A stretch of 60,000 bases of DNA. It comes from Apibacter adventoris. GTDB lineage: Bacteria > Bacteroidota > Bacteroidia > Flavobacteriales > Weeksellaceae. Made by a program: the position numbers and the translations under genes. Numbering within the stretch: position 1 is the stretch's first letter; each line of letters begins with the position of its first letter. Shown one piece after another: positions 23,819-33,620 of the stretch. The notes beneath the pieces were generated by a model, which ran no database searches, was not told the DNA's origin, and saw only the letters and a list, made by a program, of their open reading frames with translations. The DNA is taken from positions 1 through 60,000 of the forward strand of contig NZ_PSZM01000041.1 of NCBI RefSeq assembly GCF_002964975.1. Reading direction: 5' to 3'.

Positions 23819-26800
23819 TTAGTTTATGCTTATTTTCTTGGTAAATTCTCCTTCTGAAGTAAATACTTTTACGATATAAACTCCTTTTGGTAGGGTATCT
23901 AATTCTATCTGATGCTCGGTTCTGCTTTCTGAAATATCTTTACTATACATCAGGTTTCCTGAAAAATCAAATACTGCTAAAGTCAACGTTGAGGATTCTT
24001 TTAGTTGTATTTTAGCTGTAATGGATGATTTATTGGTAAAGTCTTTATAATATAATACTAAATTATTGGCTTTATCTTCTTCTACTTGTGGGTTAGGTAT
24101 AATAGGGGCTATGGTTGCCTTGCAATTGGTTTCTAATGTTATGGGGGTTTCTATGGTAGATTCTGATAAATCCTGCCTTTGTACTCCTTGTAAATGCCAT
24201 GGGTGTGGCTTATGGTGTTTTATGTTATAAATCCCTTCTACCGGGTCATTGAGTTTAAAGGTGTAAAATTGCATAACATTGTCGGAAAATTTATCGGTAG
24301 CGATGGTTGTTCCGTTTACTTTATATTCTACTACCCCGGGGGCTGTATTCTGTACCTGAATGAAATCTCCGGCACTAAGCTGAATCCCTGCTATTGGGGT
24401 AGTTTTTTTTATGTTATCGGTGATCTTATATATTTTTCCCTGAGTAATTTCAATTCCGTTTCTTACATATATATCCGGCAAACCGGGTACCGGTGGGGTA
24501 AAGCCCATTTGGTAATTTTGAGCTTCGGATTTATAATGGGTTTCTAAAAAACCATAGGAAGTTGAGGAGTTTACATAAAACTGACTGTTCCCCTTGGATT
24601 CTATATTCTCTGTTGTAGGTACCAGGTTAAAACCTCCTATTTCTTTTAGCTTCAATGTGTAATTCCCTGATGGGATGCCTGTAATCTCATATTTTTCTTT
24701 GCCAAAGAAGGTGCCTTCTTTTTCTATTTGTGTGGTCTCTATATTATAAAGCTGATACTGAAAGCCTTCGTCGCCTCTTTCTATTTTTAGGGTTATTTTT
24801 CCGTCTTTTTGTGTGACTCCTAAGCCGTCACAACTCGGGTTTTCTTTTTCTATTTTAGCTATCAGATTGCTTTCTCTGTAAGCAAAGGTAAAAGCATCTT
24901 TGCCATTATTATCTGTATCGAAAAAGATATTGTTGAATATAATTTTTGTTCGATCCTTATCATTTTCGTCTACAGGGTATATTTCTGTATTTTCCGGGTT
25001 AAATTTGCCTGTCCCGGAACGGTCTATTAACATATAGCTAAGGGACCCTGTGGGTTGGGAATAATTCGCAAATTCTTCGGCCCTTCCTTTGCCATAGGAG
25101 AGCTCTATTCTGTTGCCCGTATCTATAAAGCCCTCGGCGCGAAGGTTATTTATACGGATGTCTTGATTATAATTATAGGCGCCGATGCTTACATAAAAAT
25201 CTTTATCTATATCTTCTTTATCGATAAAAATATGGGGTATTGCCTGTCCACTTTGGGGTTGTGCCCAACCGTTGGCACTGATTATAATTGATTCTTTGGT
25301 CTTGGTAATGCGCATTTGTGTTCCGGCGAAGGCTTTAAGCATCCAGCGATTTCCCCACTGCGGATAACCTTTTATAATAGGATATACCTCTCCTCTTTCA
25401 TTTATATATATTCCATAATCATTAGCATTATTTATTTCAGGAATACTCGGGGTCCCGAATTTAACAAGCAGCGGCCCACTCCCTTGTCCTACTTCAAAAT
25501 AAATCTGCCCTTCATAACCCGGCAACGGACTTTCACTGACTAATGTCCCTGTGCCCGCACTTCCTCCGGGTTTCGTTACACTTATTTTATATCCTTTTTG
25601 TTCGTAATCCAGGTTCTCTATTCTCCATTTCATCTGCTCCGGAACTGGTTGCCTCCCCCCCATATTGGTATTCAGCAACCAGCTGCGCTTCATAAGCTTA
25701 AGTCCTAAATAACGTTCATCTGTTTGGGTCTCTATTCCTTTATTATCATCACCCCATAAGGCATAATCTTTGTCTTTCATGCTTTGATTGGCTGAAAGCC
25801 TCTCTATTACCAACAATTTATTCCTGTTGGGAAGACCATAACGGCTTGCATTAACTGATGTGCCTTGGCGTTCATAGGAATCGCCTGCTACACTATAGGA
25901 AAAGTTAGGATTTTCTTCATAGGAGGTGGTCCCGCCTTTTTGGAATAATCCGCTTTTATCATCACGTATCATGCCGGTGATCCTTTTGCTGTATCTTTTA
26001 TCTTGGTCAATATCCCATATTAGGTGACTTTCACTATCTAAATAGGAGCGTTCCAAGGTAAATCCATATTTTACGGCCAGGTAACTTTCTGTTTTTATCC
26101 TTTCTAAAGGGGTTAATATACGTCCGTATATAAATAATTCCGGTATATAGGCTTCTGCATAGTCTCCGTCGCCCCCGGGTAGGTCAAATGTGGAAGTGTT
26201 ATTTACATTGTCGGGATAAAACCTTTGCCCTAAGGATATTACTGAATGGTTTCTTACTCCCCACAAAGAGGTATGGGGTTTACCGGTCCGGTAATAGACA
26301 AAGGAACGAAGGGCTCTTTCTCTAAATTGGTTCATATCGGATTCGGGACTCTTCCCGCTATGGTACATAAAGTCATAGCCTTCTTCGGACCCATAATCTA
26401 ATATGCCTCTTTGGCTTTCTTTGCTGTTGATTACCTTATCTGTACTTAATATAAAGCTATTCCCCGGGACTCCGTTGAATGTAAACATATTCTTGGGTTG
26501 GTCCATTGGGTCGGCCCTTAATGAAAACGCTCCTATTATCGTCGCTGTGGTTAAATTTGATCCTTTAATGAGTATTTCTTTACTTGCCTCTCTAAAATCA
26601 CTCCAGTTAAAACTTAGTGCCGGATTAAAGTTATAATTGCGAATAAAGTAATCAGCATTTACTATGTACTCTAATCCATAAGCAGCTCCTCGCGAATCGT
26701 AATATCTTACTTGTAGTGAGTCTCCGGAATAATCTTTCCATTTATATGATCCATACCAATCTTCGGTACGGGGATGGGCTACCGGCTGCATCCATAAAAC

Positions 26801-26890
26801 CGCTCCGGGCACTCCGCCTGGACCTATTATTTTTTCTTGGGAATATAATAAACAGCTACATAAAGACACCAAGGTGTAGATCTTTTTCAT
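23819..26890 (-). CDS. T9SS-exported surface protein, first gene of the rhs operon
   Basis: 1023 residues with a signal peptide (MKKIYTLVSLCSCLLYSQ) and, at about 945-1023, a type A T9SS C-terminal sorting domain (LTLAVFDFSGNLMYSKDI; LPKGVYIVKVFTSEGEF). The N-terminal half (GGVPGAVLWMQP near 24, ELFIYGRILTPLERIKTESYLAVKYG near 250-280) is of the kind found in many large Bacteroidota surface proteins with a lectin-like or DUF8202-type fold; I am unsure of the exact name. The middle contains repeated beta-rich segments. It is the promoter-proximal gene and is followed after 19 bases by the giant rhs gene, which has no sorting domain. By inference it may be a surface partner or carrier for the Rhs protein. 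Confidence 0.85.
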   Translation of the reverse strand: MKKIYTLVSLCSCLLYSQEKIIGPGGVPGAVLWMQPVAHPRTEDWYGSYKWKDYSGDSLQVRYYDSRGAAYGLEYIVNADYFIRNYNFNPALSFNWSDFREASKEILIKGSNLTTATIIGAFSLRADPMDQPKNMFTFNGVPGNSFILSTDKVINSKESQRGILDYGSEEGYDFMYHSGKSPESDMNQFRERALRSFVYYRTGKPHTSLWGVRNHSVISLGQRFYPDNVNNTSTFDLPGGDGDYAEAYIPELFIYGRILTPLERIKTESYLAVKYGFTLERSYLDSESHLIWDIDQDKRYSKRITGMIRDDKSGLFQKGGTTSYEENPNFSYSVAGDSYERQGTSVNASRYGLPNRNKLLVIERLSANQSMKDKDYALWGDDNKGIETQTDERYLGLKLMKRSWLLNTNMGGRQPVPEQMKWRIENLDYEQKGYKISVTKPGGSAGTGTLVSESPLPGYEGQIYFEVGQGSGPLLVKFGTPSIPEINNANDYGIYINERGEVYPIIKGYPQWGNRWMLKAFAGTQMRITKTKESIIISANGWAQPQSGQAIPHIFIDKEDIDKDFYVSIGAYNYNQDIRINNLRAEGFIDTGNRIELSYGKGRAEEFANYSQPTGSLSYMLIDRSGTGKFNPENTEIYPVDENDKDRTKIIFNNIFFDTDNNGKDAFTFAYRESNLIAKIEKENPSCDGLGVTQKDGKITLKIERGDEGFQYQLYNIETTQIEKEGTFFGKEKYEITGIPSGNYTLKLKEIGGFNLVPTTENIESKGNSQFYVNSSTSYGFLETHYKSEAQNYQMGFTPPVPGLPDIYVRNGIEITQGKIYKITDNIKKTTPIAGIQLSAGDFIQVQNTAPGVVEYKVNGTTIATDKFSDNVMQFYTFKLNDPVEGIYNIKHHKPHPWHLQGVQRQDLSESTIETPITLETNCKATIAPIIPNPQVEEDKANNLVLYYKDFTNKSSITAKIQLKESSTLTLAVFDFSGNLMYSKDISESRTEHQIELDTLPKGVYIVKVFTSEGEFTKKISIN

Positions 26891-26918
26891 AGTTATAATT
26901 AGTTTTTTTAATGAATAG

Positions 26919-26950
26919 CAAAGCTAAAAATTTATATTTTATATTCCAAA
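26919..26950 (-). promoter_or_regulatory. Promoter of the T9SS-cargo/rhs operon
   Basis: On the minus strand TTTG (26950-26947) is followed after 20 bases by TAGCTTTG (26926-26919), an exact TAnnTTTG. The expected start of transcription near 26912 leaves a leader of about 22 bases before ATG 26890. The rest of the interval to 27322 is extremely AT-rich and shows no gene. Confidence 0.7.
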
Positions 26951-27322
26951 CAAATTATATTATTATAGTATATATTATTATATATTTTACTTTTTATAAA
27001 TATATATTAAGTGTTTTTATTTCCATTATAAATTATTATTTAAAAATTTATAATTATATGTTAAATAATTACTCACAATGTTAACATAAAATACCCATCT
27101 AAAAAAACAAAATATTTATATTATTAAAATACCTTATATTTGAAAATATTTTTGAATTATTTTTATATATACTTACTTAAAATGAATAATTTTTTATGAA
27201 AAGTAATATTAATCTTGATGAAGAGTAGGAAAGAAAAAAATTATACAGTTTAAAAATTTTAAATCTTAACTCAATATATGGTACTTAGGTAGAATCTAAC
27301 CATTGTATAAATCCGAATTTTT

Positions 27323-27354
27323 TTTGCTCTCTGATCTAGCTTATATTAATTTTA
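27323..27354 (+). promoter_or_regulatory. Probable promoter of metNIQ
   Basis: TTTG (27323-27326), 20 bases, then TAATTTTA (27347-27354), one mismatch from TAnnTTTG. The leader would be very short (about 10 bases). I looked for a SAM riboswitch between 27190 and 27368 and did not see one. Confidence 0.5.
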
Positions 27355-27368
27355 GTAAATTAAAATGA

Positions 27369-28400
27369 ATGGTTGAATTAAAAAAAATTACTAAAACATT
27401 TAATCAGAAAGGAAATGTAACCCATGCTTTATGTGATGTAACTTTATCTGTCCCGAAAGGTAAAATAGTTGGAGTTATTGGTGAATCCGGAGCTGGAAAA
27501 AGTACACTTATACGTTGTGTTAATCTTTTGGAAAGGCCTACTTCGGGTGAAGTTTATGTAAATGGTGAAAATTTAATGAGGCTTTCTCAGAAGCAACTTG
27601 CTCTTGCCAGAAAAAATATTGGAATGATTTTTCAGCATTTTAATTTATTATCATCTCGAACTGCAGGAGAAAATATTTCTCTTCCATTAGAATTAAATCA
27701 CATTGACAAAAAAGATAGGGAAAAAAGAGTAGACGAACTTTTAGATTGGGTAGGGCTAAAAGATAAAAAAAATGAATACCCTGCAAATCTTTCAGGAGGA
27801 CAAAAACAAAGAATAGCTATTGCCCGTACTCTAGCAAACAACCCTAAAGTGTTATTATCTGATGAGGCAACCAGTGCTCTAGACCCGGCAACTACACAAT
27901 CTATCCTTTCTTTATTAAAAAATATTAATAAGGAACTTAATATCACAATTTTACTAATTACTCATGAAATGGATGTGGTTAAAAACATTTGCGATAATAT
28001 TGCTGTGATGAATAGTGGAAAACTTATTGAAAAGGGAAATGTAGCAGAAATTTTTTCTCATCCAAAATCTGAATTAACACAACGGTTCATAGATTCCACA
28101 TTTCGAATTGATATTCCTATAGATTATCAAAACCGATTGAAACCTTTCAGAGAATCTGGAAAACATCCTCTTGTTAAATTACATATAACCGGAAATACAG
28201 TAGATGAACCTATACTTTCAGAGATTGTTCGTAAATTCCATATAAATAATAATATTATCAGCGCCCAAATGGATTATGTAGGGGGAGTAAAATTTGGAAT
28301 AATGCTTGCTGAGTTTATCGGATCTCCGGAAAACGAAAATCAGGCTATTGAATATTTAATGAATAAGAATATGAATGTAATTGTTTTGGGATATGTCTGA
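27369..28400 (+). CDS. metN: Methionine ABC transporter ATPase MetN
   Basis: 343 residues. ABC ATPase domain with Walker [10 protein letters not shown] (about 37-45), signature LSGGQKQR (about 140), Walker [13 protein letters not shown], and a C-terminal NIL domain (about 265-343) that in this family binds methionine and inhibits transport. It powers uptake of D/L-methionine through MetI with the lipoprotein MetQ. The metI start overlaps its stop, so the genes form an operon. The ATG four bases upstream (27365) is out of frame. Confidence 0.95.
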   Translation: MVELKKITKTFNQKGNVTHALCDVTLSVPKGKIVGVIGESGAGKSTLIRCVNLLERPTSGEVYVNGENLMRLSQKQLALARKNIGMIFQHFNLLSSRTAGENISLPLELNHIDKKDREKRVDELLDWVGLKDKKNEYPANLSGGQKQRIAIARTLANNPKVLLSDEATSALDPATTQSILSLLKNINKELNITILLITHEMDVVKNICDNIAVMNSGKLIEKGNVAEIFSHPKSELTQRFIDSTFRIDIPIDYQNRLKPFRESGKHPLVKLHITGNTVDEPILSEIVRKFHINNNIISAQMDYVGGVKFGIMLAEFIGSPENENQAIEYLMNKNMNVIVLGYV

Positions 28401-29046
28401 ATCTATGTTTGAACTTTTAGTTAAAGGAACTTGTGAAACGATCATGATGACATTTATTTCAGGAATTTTAGGTTTCTTATTAGGTATGCCTGTAGGAATC
28501 TTATTATTCATTACCCGTAAAGGGCAAATTAAAGAAAACATTATATTGCACTCTGTTTTATCTGTTGTAGTAAATGTATTTCGGGCTATTCCTTTTATTA
28601 TTTTAATTGTATGGATGATCCCTTTTACCCGAGTAATTGTGGGTTCTTCTATTGGCGTAACTGCTGCTCTTGTCCCCCTAAGCATAGGGGCTGCTCCATT
28701 TATTGCCAGAATGGTAGAAAACAGTTTATTAGAAATTCCTAATGGACTTATTGAGGCTTCCCGATCTATGGGGGCTACAAATCTTCAAATCATAAAAAAA
28801 GTACTTTTACCCGAAGCCTTACCTTCTATTATTAATTGTGCTTCTATTACTTTAATTACTTTAGTAGGATACTCGGCTATGGGCGGGGCTGTTGGGGCCG
28901 GAGGTTTAGGTCAAATCGGTTATCAGTATGGATATGTGGGTTATGATATCATGGTAATGAATATTGTACTCTTATTGCTTGTAATTATAGTTTTTATTAT
29001 CCAAATTACCGGAGATTATTTATCCAAAATATTTAATCATAAATAA
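28393..29046 (+). CDS. metI: Methionine ABC transporter permease MetI
   Basis: 217 residues from ATG 28393, which overlaps the metN stop (ATGTCTGA); the frame also opens earlier with TTG 28381 but the overlapping ATG is the natural choice. About five membrane helices and the EAA loop [20 protein letters not shown] that contacts MetN. Inner-membrane pore for methionine import. Confidence 0.93.
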   Translation: MSESMFELLVKGTCETIMMTFISGILGFLLGMPVGILLFITRKGQIKENIILHSVLSVVVNVFRAIPFIILIVWMIPFTRVIVGSSIGVTAALVPLSIGAAPFIARMVENSLLEIPNGLIEASRSMGATNLQIIKKVLLPEALPSIINCASITLITLVGYSAMGGAVGAGGLGQIGYQYGYVGYDIMVMNIVLLLLVIIVFIIQITGDYLSKIFNHK

Positions 29047-29105
29047 TATTAACATTAAATAGTTTAATTTTACAGTTTAAAAATTTAAAAATTCATACAA
29101 TCTTG

Positions 29106-29909
29106 ATGAACCGATTATTATTACTTTTAAGCATTCCTTACATATTATCTTTAATTTGTTGCCAATCCAAACAAAAAGATAATCCAAATTATATAAAAGT
29201 TGGAATTGAAACAGGTCCAGAATATACTGTAGCAGAAACTGCTAAAAAAATAGCTAAAGAAAAATATGGATTAGAGGTAGAATTGGTTCAATTTAATGAT
29301 TATGTGATCCCTAATACAGCTTTAAACGATGGAGATATCGATGCAAATGCTATCCAACATAAGCCTTTTCTTGAAAATTTGATAAAACAAAGAAATTATA
29401 AACTTGTTGCTGTTGCCAATACCTTTATTTATCCTTTGGCAGGATATTCTAAAAAAATAAAATCTATAACTGATTTAGCTGCTGGAAGCACTATTGTTAT
29501 ACCTAATGATGCAACAAACGGGGGAAGAGCTTTACTATTATTACAAAAATATAATTTAATACAATTAAAAGATAATAAAAGCTTAGTACCTAAGGTAACT
29601 GATATTGTTAAAAATCCTAAAAATTTACATATTTTAGAACTAGAAGCGCCTCAACTTCCTAAGGTTTTAGATGATAATCAAGTATCTGTTGCTATTATAA
29701 ACAATACTTTTGCTGCTAAAGCCGGACTTTCCTTACAAGATGCAATTATGGTAGAAGATAAAGATTCTCCTTACGTAAATATAATCGTGACTAGGGAAGA
29801 CAATAAAAATGCAGAAAATGTAAAAAAATTTATTCAGGCTTATCAATCAGAAGAGGTGATAAAAACAGCTAATAAAGAATTTAAGGGTGGGGCTATTAAA
29901 GGCTGGTAA
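29106..29909 (+). CDS. metQ: Methionine-binding lipoprotein MetQ
   Basis: 267 residues from ATG 29106. The N-terminal signal ends in LSLICC, a lipobox, after which the NlpA/MetQ fold follows: KVGIETGPEYTVAE, DANAIQHKPFLE (residues that sit over the ligand in this family) and SITDLAAGSTIVIPND. Delivers methionine to MetNI. It is 59 bases from metI with no terminator between. Confidence 0.92.
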   Translation: MNRLLLLLSIPYILSLICCQSKQKDNPNYIKVGIETGPEYTVAETAKKIAKEKYGLEVELVQFNDYVIPNTALNDGDIDANAIQHKPFLENLIKQRNYKLVAVANTFIYPLAGYSKKIKSITDLAAGSTIVIPNDATNGGRALLLLQKYNLIQLKDNKSLVPKVTDIVKNPKNLHILELEAPQLPKVLDDNQVSVAIINNTFAAKAGLSLQDAIMVEDKDSPYVNIIVTREDNKNAENVKKFIQAYQSEEVIKTANKEFKGGAIKGW

Positions 29910-29935
29910 AAATAACAATACAAGATTGTATAAAT

Positions 29936-30601
29936 ATGAAAATATTCAAATGGGTTAAAAGGATTATAATTGGCTTATTCTTACTTTCTATTGTACTTAC
30001 TTTTACTTATAAATGGATACCTGTACCTTTTACAGAACTTATGCTAAAAAGATATTTTATCAATGGTAGCAAAATAGAAAAAAAATGGATTCCTATAAAT
30101 TCGATTTCAAATTCTATACAGTTAGCTGTAGTTTCCAGTGAAGATCAAAATTTCATAAAACATCATGGTTTTGATTTTAAACAAATACAAAAAGTCTTAG
30201 AGGATCAACAGGAAGGAGGTCGTGTACGGGGGGCTAGTACTATATCTCAGCAAACAGCTAAAAATGTCTTTTTATGGGATGGTAAAAACTATATTAGAAA
30301 AGGTTTAGAAGCATATTTCACCTGTTTGATAGAATGGGTTTGGGGGAAAAAAAGAATCATGGAAGTATATTTAAATGTTATTGAATTTGGAGATGGAATT
30401 TATGGTATAGAAGCTGCTTCTCAACACTATTTTGGCAAATCTGCGTCTAATTTAACCAAAGCAGAATCTGCAACTCTTGCCGCATTACTTCCTAATCCAA
30501 GAAAATATGGAAAAAATATTAATGGAAGATATATCCAAAAAAGAAAAATATGGATATTAAAACAAATGAGAAATTTAGGTGGAACCTTAATTTATCCTTA
30601 A
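29936..30601 (+). CDS. mtgA: Monofunctional peptidoglycan glycosyltransferase
   Basis: 221 residues: one N-terminal membrane helix (about 8-25) and a GT51 domain. Visible motifs are SSEDQNFIKHHGFD with the catalytic Glu, RGASTISQQTAKN, KRIMEVYLNVIEFG and AASQHYFGKSA. Polymerises lipid II into glycan strands outside the inner membrane. Length is usual for MtgA, and no transpeptidase domain follows. It lies 26 bases behind metQ and may be co-transcribed. Confidence 0.93.
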   Translation: MKIFKWVKRIIIGLFLLSIVLTFTYKWIPVPFTELMLKRYFINGSKIEKKWIPINSISNSIQLAVVSSEDQNFIKHHGFDFKQIQKVLEDQQEGGRVRGASTISQQTAKNVFLWDGKNYIRKGLEAYFTCLIEWVWGKKRIMEVYLNVIEFGDGIYGIEAASQHYFGKSASNLTKAESATLAALLPNPRKYGKNINGRYIQKRKIWILKQMRNLGGTLIYP

Positions 30602-30640
30602 ATTAGTTTTTTCTTTCTCATAATTTTCAATTTAAATTAT

Positions 30641-31888
30641 ATGTATCAAAAATTATTTATACTACTTATTTTTTTATCCCCTTATTCTTTAGCTCAAAAA
30701 GCTGTTGAACATGTATATAGCCCTGATGTTTATAGCATTCAACTATTTAACCCGGAAACTAATGACGAAACTCCTTTTTTTAAAATGGGCAGTCAGTTTA
30801 TACTTTCATTTGACCTATTAAATAAAGGATATGAAAGAATATACTACAGTGTAAAGCATTATGATCGTAACTGGGAGGATGATAATCTTTTTGATTCTGA
30901 GTATATTATAGGATATTCAATGCCTCAGATATATGAATATAAAAACTCTTTTAATACAAGTCAAAATTATACTCATTATACACTTGAATTCCCAAACAAA
31001 GACTTACAGTTAAAAATTTCAGGAAATTATTTACTTACAATTTATAATAATGCTAGAAAACCTATTTTTACTAGAAAAATTTCATTTTATGAAAATATTG
31101 CTGAAATAGGTATTTCTTATGAAAGGTACTCCAGTTCTAAAAATCCTAACATAAGTCAAAGAGTCACAGTACAGGCATTGTTACCTAATGATAATAATTC
31201 TATTCTTTCCCAACAAATTTCTTTATGCATTATACAAAATAATAATTGGAATAATTCTCAATGTAATATTTCCCCACAATTTATAAATAGAAATTCTTTT
31301 ACTTTTGGGCAATTAACCAATGCTTTTGAAGGAGGAAATGAGTTTTTTTCTTTTGATACTAAAAATATCTCTGTTCCCGGATATGGAACTGAAAAAATCA
31401 TTGAGGAAAATAATGTTTATTCCGCTTTGCTTTATCCAATTATTTCTTACCCTTTAGATTATACCTACAATCCAGACATAAACGGAGCTTACTATTTCAG
31501 AAGATTCGACCTGAACTTAGAAAGAGATGCGCGTAATGAAGGTGACTATTGCCATATTAACTTTTTTGTTAGTTTAGCAAATCCTTTAGAAGGTAAAGAT
31601 CTTTATGTTGTTGGCTTATTTAATAATTATGAATTATCAGACACCAATAAAATGTCTTATAATGAAGCACTTAGAGGATACGAAAAAAGTATTTATCTGA
31701 AACAAGGTTATTATAACTATACTATTGCCACTGTAGATCAAAAAAACGGAAAAATAAGTCTTTCTGAAATTCCGGGTTCCTTTTGGCAAACAGAAAATTT
31801 ATATCAAGGTTTATTATATTATAAACCTTTTGGAGGAACCTATGACGCACTAATAGGTTATGGAGAAATAAGAGCTGCAAGACAATAG
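30641..31888 (+). CDS. T9SS plug protein family (DUF5103)
   Basis: 415 residues with a signal peptide (LFILLIFLSPYSLAQ). The sequence has the DUF5103 pattern: EHVYSPDVYSIQLFNPE near the front, YYSVKHYDRNWEDDNL, and a C-terminal beta domain. This family includes the periplasmic plug that closes the SprA translocon of the type IX secretion system. Its presence fits the T9SS sorting domain on the toxin-operon protein at 23819, although the gene itself is ordinary chromosomal content. Confidence 0.85.
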   Translation: MYQKLFILLIFLSPYSLAQKAVEHVYSPDVYSIQLFNPETNDETPFFKMGSQFILSFDLLNKGYERIYYSVKHYDRNWEDDNLFDSEYIIGYSMPQIYEYKNSFNTSQNYTHYTLEFPNKDLQLKISGNYLLTIYNNARKPIFTRKISFYENIAEIGISYERYSSSKNPNISQRVTVQALLPNDNNSILSQQISLCIIQNNNWNNSQCNISPQFINRNSFTFGQLTNAFEGGNEFFSFDTKNISVPGYGTEKIIEENNVYSALLYPIISYPLDYTYNPDINGAYYFRRFDLNLERDARNEGDYCHINFFVSLANPLEGKDLYVVGLFNNYELSDTNKMSYNEALRGYEKSIYLKQGYYNYTIATVDQKNGKISLSEIPGSFWQTENLYQGLLYYKPFGGTYDALIGYGEIRAARQ

Positions 31889-31983
31889 TGCTTATATATT
31901 CATAATTCTAATAAAACCAAAATAGTATAGATTTATTTCGATAAGTTTGTTAATTTTGCTAATTAACCCAAAGATAATATATA

Positions 31984-32418
31984 ATGTATTTGATTTTAAA
32001 AAATATTCATCATTATGTAGGCATGGCAACCTTAGTTTTCATACTTTTACTTACTGTAGTTACTTTTATATACTATCTACAAGAAAGAAGTACATCCAAA
32101 CAAATCAAAAAAATATCATTATTTTCTCTTATTATCACCCATACACAGATAGTGTTAGGTGTAATTCTATATTTTAGCTCTCCTATTTTTCAAAATATAA
32201 GCATGAAAGATATGATGGGCATTCCTCAATTAAGACAAACATACGTTGAGCACCCGGTTTCTATGATTATTGCTGCTATATTACTTACAATCGTCAATAT
32301 TAAAATAAAAAAATCCTCTAAAATAACCTTTAGTACAACGCTAATGGCTGCCATTTCTTTAGCATTGGTCATTGGCATGATTCCAAAGGCTTTTTGGAAT
32401 AGCTTTATTCTATCATAA
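31984..32418 (+). CDS. Conserved four-helix membrane protein, unknown
   Basis: 144 residues with four membrane helices (about 12-32, 45-65, 92-108, 116-136). Histidines near helix 1 (IHHYVG) and after helix 2 would suit haem or redox chemistry as in some cytochrome b-like proteins, but this is a guess. A TAATTTTG -7-like box stands at 31951-31958. The gene lies in a run of unrelated housekeeping genes. Confidence 0.7.
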   Translation: MYLILKNIHHYVGMATLVFILLLTVVTFIYYLQERSTSKQIKKISLFSLIITHTQIVLGVILYFSSPIFQNISMKDMMGIPQLRQTYVEHPVSMIIAAILLTIVNIKIKKSSKITFSTTLMAAISLALVIGMIPKAFWNSFILS

Positions 32419-32453
32419 TTATTATAAGAAAACATTTTTTAAATTATAAATCC

Positions 32454-33458
32454 ATGAAAATCGCAATTGTTGGAGTAAGCGGAGCCGTTGGGCAGGAGCT
32501 TCTCAAAATATTAGACCAGAGAAATTTCCCTTTAACTGACTTAGTTCTTTTCGGATCCAAAAGAAGTGCCGGTAATACATATAATTTTAAAGGGAAAAAA
32601 TATACTGTCAAGGAACTTCAACATAATGATGATTTTAAAGGGGTAGATATTGCTTTGGTTTCAGCTGGAGGTAGCACTTCTATAGAGTTTGCGAATACTA
32701 TTACTAAACATGGAGCTATTATGATAGATAATTCATCAGCTTTTCGTATGGAAGACGATGTTCCTCTAGTGGTACCAGAAGTGAATGCAAAAGATGCTTT
32801 AAATGCCCCAAGAAACATCATTGCAAATCCCAATTGTACCACAATACAAATGGTTGTTTCTTTAAAACCTATAGAAAATTTATCTCACATAAAAAGAGTG
32901 CATGTTTCCACATATCAGTCTGCATCGGGTGCAGGTGCTTCTGCAATGAAAGAACTATTACAACAAATTAAAGATGTAGCTCTTGAAAAAAATGAGATTC
33001 AAGCAGAAAAATTTGCCTATCAATTAGCTTTAAACCTTATACCTCATATTGATTCTTTTACTGAAAATGGATATACTAAAGAGGAAATGAAAATGTTTAA
33101 TGAAACTCGAAAGATTATGCATTCAGACATTAAAGTTTCTGCTTCTTGTGTAAGAGTGCCTGTAATGAGAGCACATTCTGAAAATATTTGGGTTGAAACT
33201 GAAGATGAACTTAGTGTGGCTCAAATTAGACAGGCTTTTGAAAATTTTAATGGAATTATTGTTGAAGATAATCCTGCTGATAAAAAATATCCTATGCCTT
33301 TATTTTTATCAGGGAAAAATGAGGTATTTGTAGGAAGAATCAGAAAAGATTTGACTAACCCTAAAGGCATTACTTTCTGGAGTGTCAGTGACCAAATCAG
33401 AAAAGGCGCTGCTTTAAATGCCATTCAAATTGCTGAATATTTATTAAAAAATAAATAA
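32454..33458 (+). CDS. asd: Aspartate-semialdehyde dehydrogenase
   Basis: 334 residues. N-terminal NADP site ([15 protein letters not shown]), the catalytic cysteine motif NPNCTT (Cys near 128), SASGAG, and the C-terminal R-V-P-V-M-R-A-H-S block with the catalytic His. Reduces aspartyl phosphate on the way to lysine, diaminopimelate, methionine and threonine. Single gene with its own probable terminator. Confidence 0.95.
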   Translation: MKIAIVGVSGAVGQELLKILDQRNFPLTDLVLFGSKRSAGNTYNFKGKKYTVKELQHNDDFKGVDIALVSAGGSTSIEFANTITKHGAIMIDNSSAFRMEDDVPLVVPEVNAKDALNAPRNIIANPNCTTIQMVVSLKPIENLSHIKRVHVSTYQSASGAGASAMKELLQQIKDVALEKNEIQAEKFAYQLALNLIPHIDSFTENGYTKEEMKMFNETRKIMHSDIKVSASCVRVPVMRAHSENIWVETEDELSVAQIRQAFENFNGIIVEDNPADKKYPMPLFLSGKNEVFVGRIRKDLTNPKGITFWSVSDQIRKGAALNAIQIAEYLLKNK

Positions 33459-33470
33459 TAATAATTAAAT

Positions 33471-33516
33471 ATTGAGGTTAAGAAAAAATCTTTCTATGCC
33501 TCAATAATTTTCTTTT
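33471..33516 (+). terminator. Possible terminator after asd
   Basis: ATTGAGG (33471-33477) pairs with CCTCAAT (33499-33505) around a 21-base loop, followed by AATTTTCTTTT. The loop is long, so this is only moderately convincing. Confidence 0.4.
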
Positions 33517-33620
33517 AAAAACTAACGATTCATCTATCTTCTTATTTTTATTTTATATAAAAAAGCATTTACTTCTGTAAAATTTTAATCTAATTAAACA
33601 AACTTTATAACTTTGCAGCC

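Noticed and set aside
15264-24547. Many plus-strand open frames across the rhs and T9SS-cargo genes
   Set aside because: They are shadows of two long, well-supported minus-strand genes and show no recognisable motifs.
27190-27368. SAM riboswitch upstream of metNIQ
   Set aside because: No recognisable SAM aptamer core; only an AT-rich leader and a promoter-like pair of boxes.
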